From Marasmius tenuissimus (taxonomy: Eukaryota > Basidiomycota > Agaricomycetes > Agaricales > Marasmiaceae): DNA of 64,000 bases. Where the stretch lies: assembly GCA_029532415.1 (NCBI GenBank), contig JAQOTA010000053.1, positions 682,001 to 746,000 on the forward strand, given 5' to 3'. The notes beneath the pieces were generated by a model. That model was not told where the DNA came from, did not search any database, and saw nothing but the letters and a program-made list of their open reading frames with translations. The position numbers were made by a program, and so were the translations under genes. This document shows positions 1 through 10,462 of the stretch, one piece after another. Position 1 is the stretch's first letter. Each line of letters begins with the position of its first letter.

Positions 1-2473
1 ATGTGTGGAATATCTGCTATTTACACAACAAATCTCTCTTCGACCTCAACCTACACCGATGCCGCTCTGAACTCCCGATTGCGAACTTCGATCCGCGCCA
101 TGCAACATCGAGGTCCTGATTCGTCTGGTACATACGTCGATGTATCTGACGACCAGGTAGTTGGTAGGCTCCTACTGATCGCGTTTGCTTGCTACCCGTC
201 TAATATCTCGGTATATAGGGCTGGCACACGCACGGCTATCTATTATCGACCTCGAAGGCGGACAGCAACCACTTCACAACGATGACAATTCTGTTCACGC
301 AATCATCAATGGTGAGCTGTACGACTACGCCAAACTCCGTGAAGACCTCGAAAGGAAAGGTTGCGTATTCAAGTCATCTGTCGACTCGGAACTGGTGATA
401 CACTTGTATGTTTGTAACTTGGAGCTCGAACATGTTCGTGTGGTCTGAACTTGGCTTGTTCTAGATACGAAGTGTACGGTCTCGAACTTCTCACATACCT
501 CCGCGGGGAATGCGCATTCGTGCTTTACGACCAGAGGCGAAAGTTGCTCTTTGCTGCCCGTGATAGATTTGGAATCAAACCGCTCTATTATACACTCTCG
601 GACGATGGAAATACGTTAAGGATCGCAAGCGAGATGAAGGCTCTGAAACCATTAGGTTGGGAGCCACAATGGGACATCGAGAGTATTGTGCAGATGGGAG
701 ACTTCAACGACAACCGAACGGTCTTCAAGGGGGTTCACAAGGTATGCTATCAATCTTATCAAAGCTCCGACGTATTCTCAGTCTGACTGACTCTGACATG
801 CATGTATCCCTTTTGTGTTTGTGATTGCTCCAGCTTCTCCCGGGACACCTTCTCACGTTTGGACACAACAGGCAACTCAAAGCCGAGTCCTATTGGGACC
901 ACACCTTCCCTTCTACTCGCACTCCTGAGACGCGTTCTATCGATGAGATGATTGAAGGTGTGCGGACACATCTCGTAGATGCCGTCAGGGTGCGATTACG
1001 CTCCGACGTGCCCTTGGGAATATACTTGAGCGGGGGCATAGACAGCGCTGTGGTCGCCGGGATCGCCGCCAAACTGCTGCAAGAAGGGGACTCCGGTGCG
1101 AGTATCGACGCCTTCACGCTTTCCTTCCCAGGTATGAATTTTAGAATCATCACCTGCTTTTTCGTACCAACGACTTCTTTGGCCGATCTAAAAGATCGAG
1201 CAGAGTTGGACGAAGGACCCATCGCGCAACGCATGGCAGAATCGATCGGTGCCACTCTACATCTGATCACTCCTTCGGAAGCAGATCTAGTCGATCACTT
1301 CGAACAATCAGTGTATCATGTCGAAGGACCAGTCCACTCGATGGCCGGTGCCGGGAAACTCATTTTGTCGGAGCATGCTCATAAGCATGGGCTCAAGGTC
1401 ATACTGACGGGCGAAGGCTCCGACGAAGTCTTTGCTGGTTACTCTTTCTACCTGTGGGACTTTTTACGTGCAGTGGACGAGACGGCCGTCAACCTCGGAA
1501 CTCCATTACCCAGCTCGTCGGACCTTACGAGGGCGTTGGCTGCAAAGGGGCCGGGAAAGATGCCACAGGATCTTTTGTCAATTAACGAAATGCAGTCCGA
1601 CAAAAGTCTACTCGGCGGTATCATCTATCCTAGGATATGGGGTGCTGCGGGCTTGAGTCATCAGACATTTAGTCAGGACGTTTTAGAGAAGACTCTGTGT
1701 CCGGAATATCCTTTGGTCATTGCGGAAGGGCTGGATCCAGAAGTCAGGGAGAGAATTGACGCCGGTGAACTACATCCTCTTCACGCATCCATGGTATGTT
1801 TTCTCACGCCTTCCTCAACTCCAACTAACAATAGCGTCCAACGGTCCAGTACACCGCCGCCAAGACTGCCCTACCCAATTTCATTTTAAACGTGCTCGGG
1901 GAGCGCGTTGAAATGGCAAACTCGGTCGAAGGCAGACCTCCGTTTCTAGACCATCGTCTTGTTGAATATGCCAACGCCTTACCTCCGTAAGGAGCCCTCT
2001 CTACAGTTTATTGAGCCATATTTGAACTAACCTGCCGTATCTATTTTAGCTCTGTCAAAATCATGCCCATTCTAAAGAAAGATCAAGTTCCGGAATCTTC
2101 CAGTCAGATTCGCGAATGGGATTTCACGGAAAAGTGGATTCTTCGGCAAGCAGCAAAACCGTTCGTCACCGAAGAGATCTATCAGCGTCGCAAGCTGCAG
2201 TACAACGCCCCTATCTCCCGACCTTCTAAGACCAGGACACCCCTCCAAGTGTACTTGGAAGACAGACTCACGGACAAATCAGTGCAAAGGTTGGGTTGGG
2301 CCAATTGCGAGTACGTTAGAGGCTTGCTGAGCGAGTACTTAGAAGATCCGCAGTGCCCGACAGACGGGGGTATAGATAAGAGGGCACGGGTTTTGCTCTG
2401 TGTATCGAGTTTTGTTGTTTTAGGAGAGAGGTTCGGTGTACCAACGTTTACTACGGCTGAGGACACAAGTTGA
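1..2473 (+). CDS. Asparagine synthetase (glutamine-hydrolysing)-like protein
   Basis: Makes asparagine from aspartate, ATP and glutamine in the cytosol, by family. Proposed exons are 1-163, 219-405, 465-741, 834-1131, 1195-1793, 1835-1986 and 2050-2473, which sum to 2100 nt (699 aa). The protein starts MCGI, so Cys2 is the class II glutaminase nucleophile. GLAHARLSIIDL and the NGELYDY segment belong to the same amidotransferase domain. The synthetase half carries the ATP-pyrophosphatase P-loop as SGGIDSA, then GEGSDEVFAGY and VEGRPPFLDHRLVEY. The ATG is the first base of the window, so the promoter lies outside. It resembles the bacterial AsnB-like branch more than the classical eukaryotic ASNS, and a different amidated product cannot be excluded. 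The domain call is secure; the exact substrate is inferred. Confidence 0.9.
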
Positions 2474-2824
2474 GATTGAATATGATTGAATAGTCAATTT
2501 AAAGTGTAATAGTAGTGATCAATTCAGCCATCACCATAGAATACCAGATCGAAACCTCATAGATTGTTTATGGGCGGACAGCTTGCTGGAGCTTGAAACT
2601 CGAAACTCCTGCACACTGCAAGCCGGTGGCTACCATAAAAGTGGCGCTCAGACTGCTGCGGGCCTGACTGGCCCTGGGAATTTCTTTACCGCTTACGCCC
2701 TGACGACGTCACGAATGTGATTTTGTGACATTCTCCTTTTCTTCCTCAGCCCAACTCCACCGGTGTAGCTGGCCTACGTCGTTATACTCCTCTCTTTCTC
2801 TTACTATCATCACCACCATTATCT
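2474..2824. other. Intergenic spacer, 351 nt
   Basis: Lies between two + strand genes and holds the 3' end of the asparagine synthetase and the promoter of the DUF1769 gene. A pyrimidine-rich stretch (about 2725-2820) precedes the ATG at 2825, as is common near fungal transcription starts. No other gene is seen. Confidence 0.5.
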
Positions 2825-4008
2825 ATGCCTTGTTTACGTGTGTCTGTAGGACCGGATCCTCAGAATCTCACCGTTATCACCAGCTTGGTCAACACAAACA
2901 AGCCGACCTCAGTTTCCTCGGATCTATTCGAGGGGCAGATTGTCGTCAATATCAAGGGCTTCACAGATCGCGACGGACAGCCGACCTCTAGCTCCTACTT
3001 CGACAAGGACGACCGTCAGGGAATCACTTGGAGTTTTCAAGTACAAGGTATACTTCACGTTCATTGAACAATTCAACCTGAGGTCCTCAACCCAAGTGAA
3101 TTCACAGGTCGGTTCTTGAAGGGTTATTCTGCGGACGAGATCTTGTTTGGAAACACGTTCGATCGCCCGTTGCATCTGCCATGGGGGTCGAGCGCAGCTC
3201 TCAAGTTCATGAAGTAAGCACACGAGGCGGCCTTCAAACTTCCGCGTTTTCATTAATATCCTTATCTTCACAGCTTTGTAGACCCAACCCTTGAACACGA
3301 TTTGACCTCGTCGACTAAGCCCTGGGCTCTATCTCCGTTGATAACCACAATGCCACATTTTGTCCACACACGCCTCGGGGGGTCTCCTCATGCCTCCCCT
3401 GCTTCATCTTCTTCGTCATTAGGTCTGCCGAGTTCCCCGCCTAGGTTCCCCCCTCAGGACGTGGTAAAAGATGACACTTCGACGCTCTATCTTGCTCAAA
3501 TTTCGCCGCAGTGGAGCCCTTCTCATTCCGCTTCGTCCTCCTCGTCATCCTTGTCGTCGAACGACTCCTATGGCTCCCGGAAGTCGTCGTCATCGAAAAA
3601 TTATAATCTCCTCTCTGGCTCCAAGTACAAGAAACGAGGACCTCGCACCCCCATCAATTTAGAGACTGCCGGCCAACGTAGATCCTATTTTAGCTCTCCT
3701 GAGAATAGGCAAGCCGTCCGGTTTGGGCCCAACGTGTGTTATTTTTTGTCGAGTCTATCTTTACTCGTGCTCACCCAGGACCCCACACCATTTAGGACAT
3801 AATCACGACTGACTTTTGTTACGGATTCCTCGAGTTCAGTCCCACGATCTCGCTGCGGATCCCGGGGGGTCTATCATTTGACTTGATGAAGTACTGGGAT
3901 GGACAACCCGTGAGGTTTGTTTGTTGTGAAAGGAAACGCGCGGACGACGTGGGGCCAGATCCTTGGGGCAGAATCTTGTGGTGTGTGGTTATCGAGCTAT
4001 GTGACTAA
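2825..4008 (+). CDS. DUF1769 family protein
   Basis: A fungal protein of unknown function matching the DUF1769 family. Exons 2825-3047, 3108-3213, 3274-3733 and 3796-4008 sum to 1002 nt (333 aa). Diagnostic segments in order are FEGQIVVNIKGF near residue 40, GRFLKGYSADEILFGNTFDR near 75-95, a middle block containing NFVDPTLEHDL and KPWALSPL, and the C-terminal ITDFCYGFLEFSPTISLRIP followed by FDLMKYWDGQPVRFVCCERK. A Ser-rich, low-complexity insert of about 110 residues sits between the middle and C-terminal blocks and looks like a disordered linker. The start is chosen because MPCLRVSVGPDP leads straight into the domain. There is no signal peptide or membrane segment. The family has no agreed role, so none is assigned. 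Confidence 0.85.
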
Positions 4009-4583
4009 AGAATTACTGCAAGTCTGGGCTCTGTGGAATGTTTACAGTCACTACTCTGGAACAATCTGGATTACCTGTCTGTACTATAGGGTGTATTTTA
4101 TCTGTATACTATCGTGAATGTTACTCTACAAGACACTGAGTGGCCTTATGGGTCAAGCCAGCTCTAACCCTGTTCCGGACACTGCGATCTGCTTCCTTCA
4201 AATTCAGGATGAGTATTGTGTCTAATAGGGTCGCGTCAAAAACTCTGACAAGTTGTCTCGAATCAGAACCTGCTGGAGATGCTGGATCATGTAAGGGTAA
4301 AATGTCAAACCCATAAACATGGCAAGCTGGAATGGCCCCGGTTGGCGGGCGAATCGAGGAGGTATCTTGAAGTTGTGCCACAATGTGGCCAAAGAACAAT
4401 GCGGTGCGCGCCACAAGTGGCAATTGCGTACATAACAGTCGGCGCTTCTTTGGAACTTGAACTTGAACACCCATCATCACGGGGGCACAAAACACCTGAA
4501 AGCATAGCAGGTAAGCGTTCCACGACTCTCTTGATTTTTTGACTGCAGAGTGCATACTAACATGCGGAGGTATCAGCTTGAAG
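4009..4583. other. Intergenic region with 5' UTR of F-box gene A
   Basis: The last 140 nt are clearly related to the 5' flank of F-box gene B on the other strand. They contain a probable 5'-UTR intron (GTAAGC near 4511, CTAAC branch near 4557, CAG near 4576) just before the chosen ATG. Nothing else is recognised. Confidence 0.45.
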
Positions 4584-6356
4584 ATGGAAATTGAAACACC
4601 CTTCGCTCACGTCTTAGATACCAACTACCCCCCTTCCTCAGAAGAACAGACTACCATAAAAGCCCTCATAATCGAACCCGAAGAAAGAATCCGCCAGCTC
4701 GAAGAAGAATTATCGCAGTTGGAGGCAGAGCGTAATAAACTGAAGCGGTTTGTTGATCGTCACCGTGCACTCCTCTCCCCCTTTCGTCGTCTTCCTGCAG
4801 ATGTATGGCGCGAGATATTCGCCTTTTGCCTACCCGACAACAAATTCGGCCTTTCCTTCCGTAGTACATCGCAAGCTCCACTCTTGCTCACAACGATCTG
4901 CCAGTCTTGGAGGGATATCTCTCTGAACACACCGCGGTTGTGGAACTCTATTCATATACACGTTCCAGCACCGTCACCTACGGGGCCATACAGAAAGGAT
5001 CGGCTCTACCAGGCCTTGCGCGCGAGGAAAGAAGGGCTCGAGCGATGGCTGCAGAGATCTGGGTCGCTACCCCTCGCAATCTCGATGTCCGTAGAGTCTC
5101 GCGGTCTGGAACGTGAAGGGGTAGAAATGGATGCGATAGGCACAGAATTCATCCAAGTTTTCATGCAACATTGTCGCCGCTGGAAAACACTCGTGCTGGG
5201 AACCCCGGGCCGACACTTGACAGCTCTTGACGAGCTCCGAGCGGACGATCTCCCTCAATTGGAGAACGTTCATACTTCGGCGAGTATGTTGTTCCAACGA
5301 CACGGGCAAGATCCTCAGCTAGCTCATTTCGGAGATTTTCTTACTCGTACGACGTCTATCCGAAGCCTCGATATGACGAATGAATGGACGCCTGTGCGGA
5401 TGTTGGACTTCGGTCTCAAATGGTCCACTTTAACAGAGCTTCGCATCACATCGCCCCTTTGGCAATCTTCAGAACCTGGTCTTTTCGCACCAGGAACGTT
5501 TTTGCGAGCCCTTGCGGAACAGTGCAGCTCCTTGGTCATCTTTTCCTTGACTAGATTCATAAACTATGATGACCTCCTCAGACCCCTCGATACTTCAGCG
5601 GTCTTGCTCAATACTACTCCCCTGCCATGGCCCACCATTCGAGAGTTCACTCTTTCGGCGAGAGATCCGGGCTTCGAGAACTTCATGGACATCATTTGGG
5701 ATGCTTTCGAACAAGTATCCCTTCCGAGCGTCGAGCGACTCTCGATCACTTTAGACTGCTATGAATTCATACCCAGTCCCGCCAACAGCGAATCTGACAT
5801 CCCCGAAGCACCGTGGGACAGGCTTCTCCTGCGATCGCAGCCACCTATTAAACATCTCGAGCTGAATATCCCTCGTTCTCAATGGGGAATTCGGGCAGTG
5901 TTGCGATCCTTGAAGTCACTGGGTGGACTCAGATCACTCCGAATTAGGTACGAGAGGGTGTCATGGGGCACGGGTTATGAGGAACTCGTTCGAGGGTTGC
6001 GAGAGCCGTTCGAAGGCAACCTCCTTTGCCCCGAGTTGGAGGAGTTGGAACTTGAGGAGTGTGTTGCGAGTGACGTGGAGGCCATCTTAACACTCGTTGA
6101 TCATCATTTTTCGATAGGTCGCCCAAGCCTGAAGCTCATTCGAGCAAGGTTTGGGCTTCAAGCGGAACACTACGGGGAGGGCCAGGAAGGGTTCGACGTT
6201 TCTACGACAAAGGGGGGAGTCACCTTGACACGTAAGACAGATTACGGCGTGACCGTGATCTTGGCCTGGGGAAGGTCGCCGGTTGACCCCCATTACCGCG
6301 ATAGGCCCTCTACTGGAATGCCGGGGTCTGCTAGTGGATATCCAAGTTGGTCCTAG
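4584..6356 (+). CDS. F-box protein A (intronless paralogue)
   Basis: Predicted substrate adaptor of an SCF ubiquitin ligase. The 590-aa single-exon protein begins MEIETPFAHV, which lines up with MDIETPFAHA of paralogue B; the open frame runs 15 codons further upstream through a probable 5'-UTR intron. Residues 30-55 form a Glu/Leu-rich coiled coil (EERIRQLEEELSQLEAERNK). The F-box follows at about 68-115 (PFRRLPADVWREIFAFCLPD, then CQSWRDISLNTPRLWNSI). The rest has irregular leucine-rich character (TSIRSLDM, TELRITSP, LSLPSVERLSI, GGLRSLRI), typical of the large agaricomycete F-box families. The target protein cannot be read from sequence. Confidence 0.85.
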   Translation: MEIETPFAHVLDTNYPPSSEEQTTIKALIIEPEERIRQLEEELSQLEAERNKLKRFVDRHRALLSPFRRLPADVWREIFAFCLPDNKFGLSFRSTSQAPLLLTTICQSWRDISLNTPRLWNSIHIHVPAPSPTGPYRKDRLYQALRARKEGLERWLQRSGSLPLAISMSVESRGLEREGVEMDAIGTEFIQVFMQHCRRWKTLVLGTPGRHLTALDELRADDLPQLENVHTSASMLFQRHGQDPQLAHFGDFLTRTTSIRSLDMTNEWTPVRMLDFGLKWSTLTELRITSPLWQSSEPGLFAPGTFLRALAEQCSSLVIFSLTRFINYDDLLRPLDTSAVLLNTTPLPWPTIREFTLSARDPGFENFMDIIWDAFEQVSLPSVERLSITLDCYEFIPSPANSESDIPEAPWDRLLLRSQPPIKHLELNIPRSQWGIRAVLRSLKSLGGLRSLRIRYERVSWGTGYEELVRGLREPFEGNLLCPELEELELEECVASDVEAILTLVDHHFSIGRPSLKLIRARFGLQAEHYGEGQEGFDVSTTKGGVTLTRKTDYGVTVILAWGRSPVDPHYRDRPSTGMPGSASGYPSWS

Positions 6357-6439
6357 AAATAACTAGTTGGTACCGATGCAACAATTCGACAGAGAGGTAC
6401 CTTCCTCAAGTGGTAGGGTAGTTGGATAGTTGATTTGTT

Positions 6440-6760
6440 AGCACTCAGAATGATCATGAGGAGGCTCTGCTTTCAACGGCAGTATTTCCCCGTCGAGTTG
6501 GCGAGTTCTATCTTCAGATTTGATTTTAGGCGTTTATATGGTGGCCTTCACTTCCAGGAAGGAGGCGTAGGTACTATTCAAGACGTGAGAGAAGGGTGTT
6601 TTATGGCAATCTTCGAGCTCCCTCCGTTTAGTATGCACTTGTTGTCAAAAAACCATGAGTCTTGGAACACTTACCTACTATGCAATTGGGCGTGCTCTGT
6701 GCCGCCGTGTTGCGAGCGATGATGAGAGTTCAAGTCAAGATTCTCAAGAAGCCCTAGCTA
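6440..6760 (-). pseudogene. Remnant 5' end of a third F-box copy
   Basis: Read on the minus strand, this stretch aligns by eye with the first ~50 codons and 5' flank of F-box gene B (8830-9105). Shared landmarks are the distal CATCATCGCTCGCAACACGG, the intron-like AGGTAAGTGTTCCA, AGTGCATACTAAA, and then AGCTCGAAG before the start. The start codon position reads ATT instead of ATG, and the coding part carries stops and indels. Only the N-terminal coiled-coil region is present; no F-box or repeat region follows. It is a decayed duplicate. Confidence 0.7.
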
Positions 6761-7186
6761 CCATTATGTAGTGGGCGACTGCCGCAAGTACACAGCACAC
6801 TGTCTAGTTGCTTTTTTGACTGCAATCTGGCATGACCTCGAGATATACCTCCTTGGGTCTCTCGTTGCCCGGCGACTCGTGTGGGTTTGACTCTCGATCC
6901 GTACATATATGATTCAGCAATTCACCAAGACCTTTTAAAAATTATTGACTTGGCCCTATTTGACTCGATGCGACACAACTTTTGAGCTTGGAGCCTAGAG
7001 GCAGGGTAGAAAGAAGGAGAGAAGTACTACCCATGTACTATCGTGATGGCTGACTTGGAGATTGCTCATGATCTTGTCAAAATTTCAGAAAGCCACATTC
7101 ATAGCTCTATCCGACCACCCTCTCCTGAAAAGGCTCAATCTCATCAAGTATTTATCGGAGGGCTGTACCTACTTATCACCCATTAG
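6761..7186. other. Spacer between F-box remnant and F-box gene B
   Basis: AT-richer DNA holding the 3' flank of gene B. I see no open frame with family similarity and no repeat ends. Confidence 0.4.
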
Positions 7187-8971
7187 CTAGTACCAATAGC
7201 CAATCCCCGGCACTCCGGAAGCAGGTCTATCATGAAAGTTGATATCAACCTGCGGTCTTCCCAAAGTCAAAATCATGGTCGCGCCACCATCTAATTTCCG
7301 TGTCAAGGTGACTTCTCTCTGCGTCTCAGAAACGTCAAACCCACCCTTACCCTGCATCGAAGACCATTCCGAACCATCGTACTCTATCCCGAGTGCAAAA
7401 TTCGCTCGAATGAGCTTTAGGCTTGGGTGACTCATCAGAGTATGACAATCAGCGAGCATCAGCATAACCTCGATGTCACTCGTAGCACACTCCTCGAGCT
7501 CCAATTCCTCCAAACCGGGGCACAGAAGGCCACCTTCAAAAGGCTCCCCCAAACCGCGGACTAGTTCCTCGTAGCCCATATCCCAAGCCCTCTCATGCCC
7601 AATTCGAAGTGATTTGAGAGCACCTAGTGGTTTCAGGGATTGCAATAATGCCCGAATACCCCATTGAGAACGAGGAAAGTCCAGCTCGAGATGTTTGATA
7701 GGTGGCTGCGATCGCAGGAGAAGCCTCTCCCATGGTGCTGCTGGAATGTCAGAGTCGCCAGCGGTGGGATCGCGTATGAGTTCATCGCAGTATAAACCAA
7801 TTGAGAGTCGCTCTACACTCGGAAGGGAAATCCGCTCGAAAGCATCCCGAACGTTGTCCATGAAGTTTTCGTGGGATGAACCTCTCGCTGAAAGGATGAA
7901 CTCCTGGATGGTGGGCCATGGCACGGGAGTAAGTGAGACGGCATCGAGGGGCTGGACGAGCTCATAGCTCATGAAATTAGTGAAGGAAAAGATGACCAAG
8001 GAGCTGCACTGCTCCGCAAGGGCTTGCCAAAACACTCCCAGGTCAAAACGACCCGGCTCTGACGGTCGCCAAACCGGAGATGCAATGCGAAGCTCTGTCA
8101 AACGGGACCATCCAAGGGGGAGATCAAGCATCCGCACAGAGATCCATTCTCTCGTCACGTCGAGTCTTTGAAGAGACGTCGTACGAGTGAGGAGCTTCCC
8201 CACAGGTGTTAATGATCGGGAACCTTGTTCATAGTCGGGCCGTCCGAATACCATACTACCCGCGGAGGTATGAACATTCTGTAGTTGAGGAAGGTCTTCC
8301 GCTCCGAGCCGTTCAAAAGATGCCCAGTGTTGGTCAGCGTTTACTGGGCTTCCCAGGACGAGTGTTCTCCAGCGACGGCTGTACCGTATGTAGACTTCGA
8401 TGAACTCTGTGATCATGGTATTCATTTCCATCTGAACTTCCTGCTCCAGATCGAAAGGTTCTATGGACATAGAGATCGTGAGGTTGAGCGACCCAGATCT
8501 CTGCAGCCATCGCTCGAGCCCTTCTTTCCTCGCACGCAAGGCCTGGTAAAGCCGATTTCTCCTGGATAAAGCTGATAGTAATGGCGCTGGAATATATATA
8601 TGAATGGAGTTCCACAGCCGCGGTGTGCTCAGAGCGATATCCCTCCAGAACCTGCAGATTGTAGTGAGCAAGAGCGGAGCTTGGGATGTACTGCGGAGGG
8701 AGAGGCCTAATTCATTATCAGGCAAGCAAAACGCGAATATTTCGCGCCATATATCTTCGGGAAGACGACGAAAGGGTGCTAGAAGTGCCCGGTGGCGATC
8801 AACGAACCGTTTCAGTTCGTTACGTTCTGCTTCCAATCGTGATATTTCTCCTTCGAGCCGGGAAATCCTTTCTTCAGGTTCGATTATGAGTGCTTTTATA
8901 GTGGTTTGTTCCTCTGGAGAAGGGGCGTAGTTGGTATCCAAGGCATGAGCGAAGGGCGTTTCAATATCCAT
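7187..8971 (-). CDS. F-box protein B (intronless paralogue)
   Basis: A 594-aa single-exon F-box protein, closely related along its full length to protein A and pointing toward it. It begins MDIETPFAHA, has a coiled coil at about 30-60 (EERISRLEGEISRLEAERNE), the F-box at about 68-115 (PFRRLPEDIWREIFAFCLPD, FWRDIALSTPRLWNSIHI), and leucine-rich repeat-like segments to the end. The open frame extends 22 codons upstream of the chosen ATG, but that part matches a spliced leader in the duplicates, so the inner ATG is preferred. Predicted SCF adaptor with unknown substrate. The paralogues differ mostly in the repeat half, as expected if recognition surfaces diverge. Confidence 0.85.
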   Translation of the reverse strand: MDIETPFAHALDTNYAPSPEEQTTIKALIIEPEERISRLEGEISRLEAERNELKRFVDRHRALLAPFRRLPEDIWREIFAFCLPDNELGLSLRSTSQAPLLLTTICRFWRDIALSTPRLWNSIHIYIPAPLLSALSRRNRLYQALRARKEGLERWLQRSGSLNLTISMSIEPFDLEQEVQMEMNTMITEFIEVYIRYSRRWRTLVLGSPVNADQHWASFERLGAEDLPQLQNVHTSAGSMVFGRPDYEQGSRSLTPVGKLLTRTTSLQRLDVTREWISVRMLDLPLGWSRLTELRIASPVWRPSEPGRFDLGVFWQALAEQCSSLVIFSFTNFMSYELVQPLDAVSLTPVPWPTIQEFILSARGSSHENFMDNVRDAFERISLPSVERLSIGLYCDELIRDPTAGDSDIPAAPWERLLLRSQPPIKHLELDFPRSQWGIRALLQSLKPLGALKSLRIGHERAWDMGYEELVRGLGEPFEGGLLCPGLEELELEECATSDIEVMLMLADCHTLMSHPSLKLIRANFALGIEYDGSEWSSMQGKGGFDVSETQREVTLTRKLDGGATMILTLGRPQVDINFHDRPASGVPGIGYWY

Positions 8972-9426
8972 CTTCGAGCTGATACCTCCATTCAGTATGC
9001 ACTCTGCAGTCAGAAAATGATGAGAGTCGTGGAACACCTACCTGCCAAAGCCTTCAGGCGTGTTCTGTGCCCCGTGTTGCGAGCGATGATGGGTGTTCTA
9101 AACAAGGGCCGGCAAACACCGAAGCCCATCTACTAATCAATTATTATTCATGAGCTCGGCAACCGTCAACATTTTTTTCTTCCTGTCCATGATTGCCAAA
9201 AAAACGCACCGAGCATTTCTGAAAAGGACCTCTTTTGCAACTACCACCTTGCAAGACACTAGTCCTTTTCTTCGAGTACGGCCAACAGACTCTGAACTCC
9301 AACACGGAAGCTATGCCTGGGAATAGAATCGGAGCCTTATTATGACTCACCGCCATTTAGAGGACATCCAGGACGCGTCACCCAGCATTCTCGTCCAATT
9401 CGAGTTTTGATTTTTACTACCACGAG
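8972..9426. other. Divergent intergenic region, F-box B / UCH-like
   Basis: Contains the 5' UTR with probable intron of F-box gene B (8972 to about 9105) and the promoter of the UCH-like gene. No gene is recognised here. Confidence 0.45.
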
Positions 9427-10462
9427 ATGGCATCGACAACGACAGGTTCAGGTTTGAGCTGGATCCCTCTGGAGAGCAACCCCGAGGTGAACTTCATCAC
9501 TTCCGCCACCTTCTGTGGCTGCTGACACGCTCCTGATACAGGTCTTCAACGGCGTAAGTCCCATCATCCTGAGATAATCCTTCTCATCGATCGTAACATC
9601 GCATATCCAGTGGGCTAAACAAGCCGGATTGGATATTTCTAAGGACTCGTACAATGATATTTACTCTCTTGATCCAGAGGTACGCCACTCCGCCTTTCTG
9701 ACGGCCCTCCGACTGTCAATCTTACACGGTACTTGTATCGTATAGATGCTCGCATCTATTCCTCGCCCCGTGAAGGCCGTCATCGTTGTGTTTCCTTACC
9801 GCGAGAGGCGGGGCACACGAGATGCGGAAGATGCACGCCAGCAAGAGGGCGGGAATAGCAACCTTCACGAAAAGGTCTTCTGGATGAAACAAAGGGTAAG
9901 CTACCGAGCTCTGATCTTTTCCACCCGGGCGACTCTAAGCTCTTCTGGGCAGATCCGAGACGCTTGCGGAGCAATGGCCATTGTGCACAGCTTAGCGAAT
10001 GTGAGTCCCCCCCCCCCCAGCTTCTTCTACGTTCTACGTTTCTCAATCTGACGCTTCTCGGAACAGACTCCTGTAACACTCACCCCCGATTCTCCTCTTT
10101 CCTTGTTCTACAACTCAGCTCGAGGGAAAGCCCCCCTTGAACGATCGGCGCTCTTCGAGACTACGCCCGAATTCGCTACGATCCACTCCTCCGTCACGAC
10201 AATCGGCCAATGCAACCTGCCTGATAATGATGAGGAAGTAGAGGCCGGCTATATCGCTTTCGTTCCGTACCAAGGCGACGGGGGAGAGATGAAGATAGCT
10301 GAGTTGGACGGTGCGCGTGCAGGTCCTGTCGAACGCGGAACCTTCAACGAGGGAGAGGATCTTCTGGACGCCGCCTTAAGGATTCTGAAGGAAGATTTTA
10401 TCGGGAAGAGCGGAAGCATCAAGTTCAATGTGATGTATCTTGGGAAGCCGGTCGCGGAGTAA
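9427..10462 (+). CDS. Ubiquitin C-terminal hydrolase (UCH, C12)-like, His missing
   Basis: UCH fold protein that in its family removes small adducts from the C-terminus of ubiquitin. Exons 9427-9486, 9542-9553, 9611-9679, 9746-9895, 9953-10000 and 10067-10462 sum to 735 nt (244 aa). SWIPLESNPEVFNGWAKQAG and DIYSLDPEMLASIPRPVKAV are hallmark N-terminal segments. The oxyanion Gln (Gln96) and catalytic Cys (Cys102, in RDACGAMAIVHSLAN) are present, and Asp194 sits in ELDG. The catalytic His, normally in an LHF/YHY-type motif before the IAFV strand, is replaced by Gly174 (EAGYIAFV). Exon 2 is only 12 nt, and its reading VFNG is conserved. Family membership is certain; hydrolase activity is doubtful. 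Confidence 0.9.

Noticed and set aside
4121..4555. Minus-strand frame of 144 codons upstream of F-box gene A
   Set aside because: It overlaps the duplicated 5' flank of F-box A and changes frame content relative to the copies, so it is not conserved as coding.
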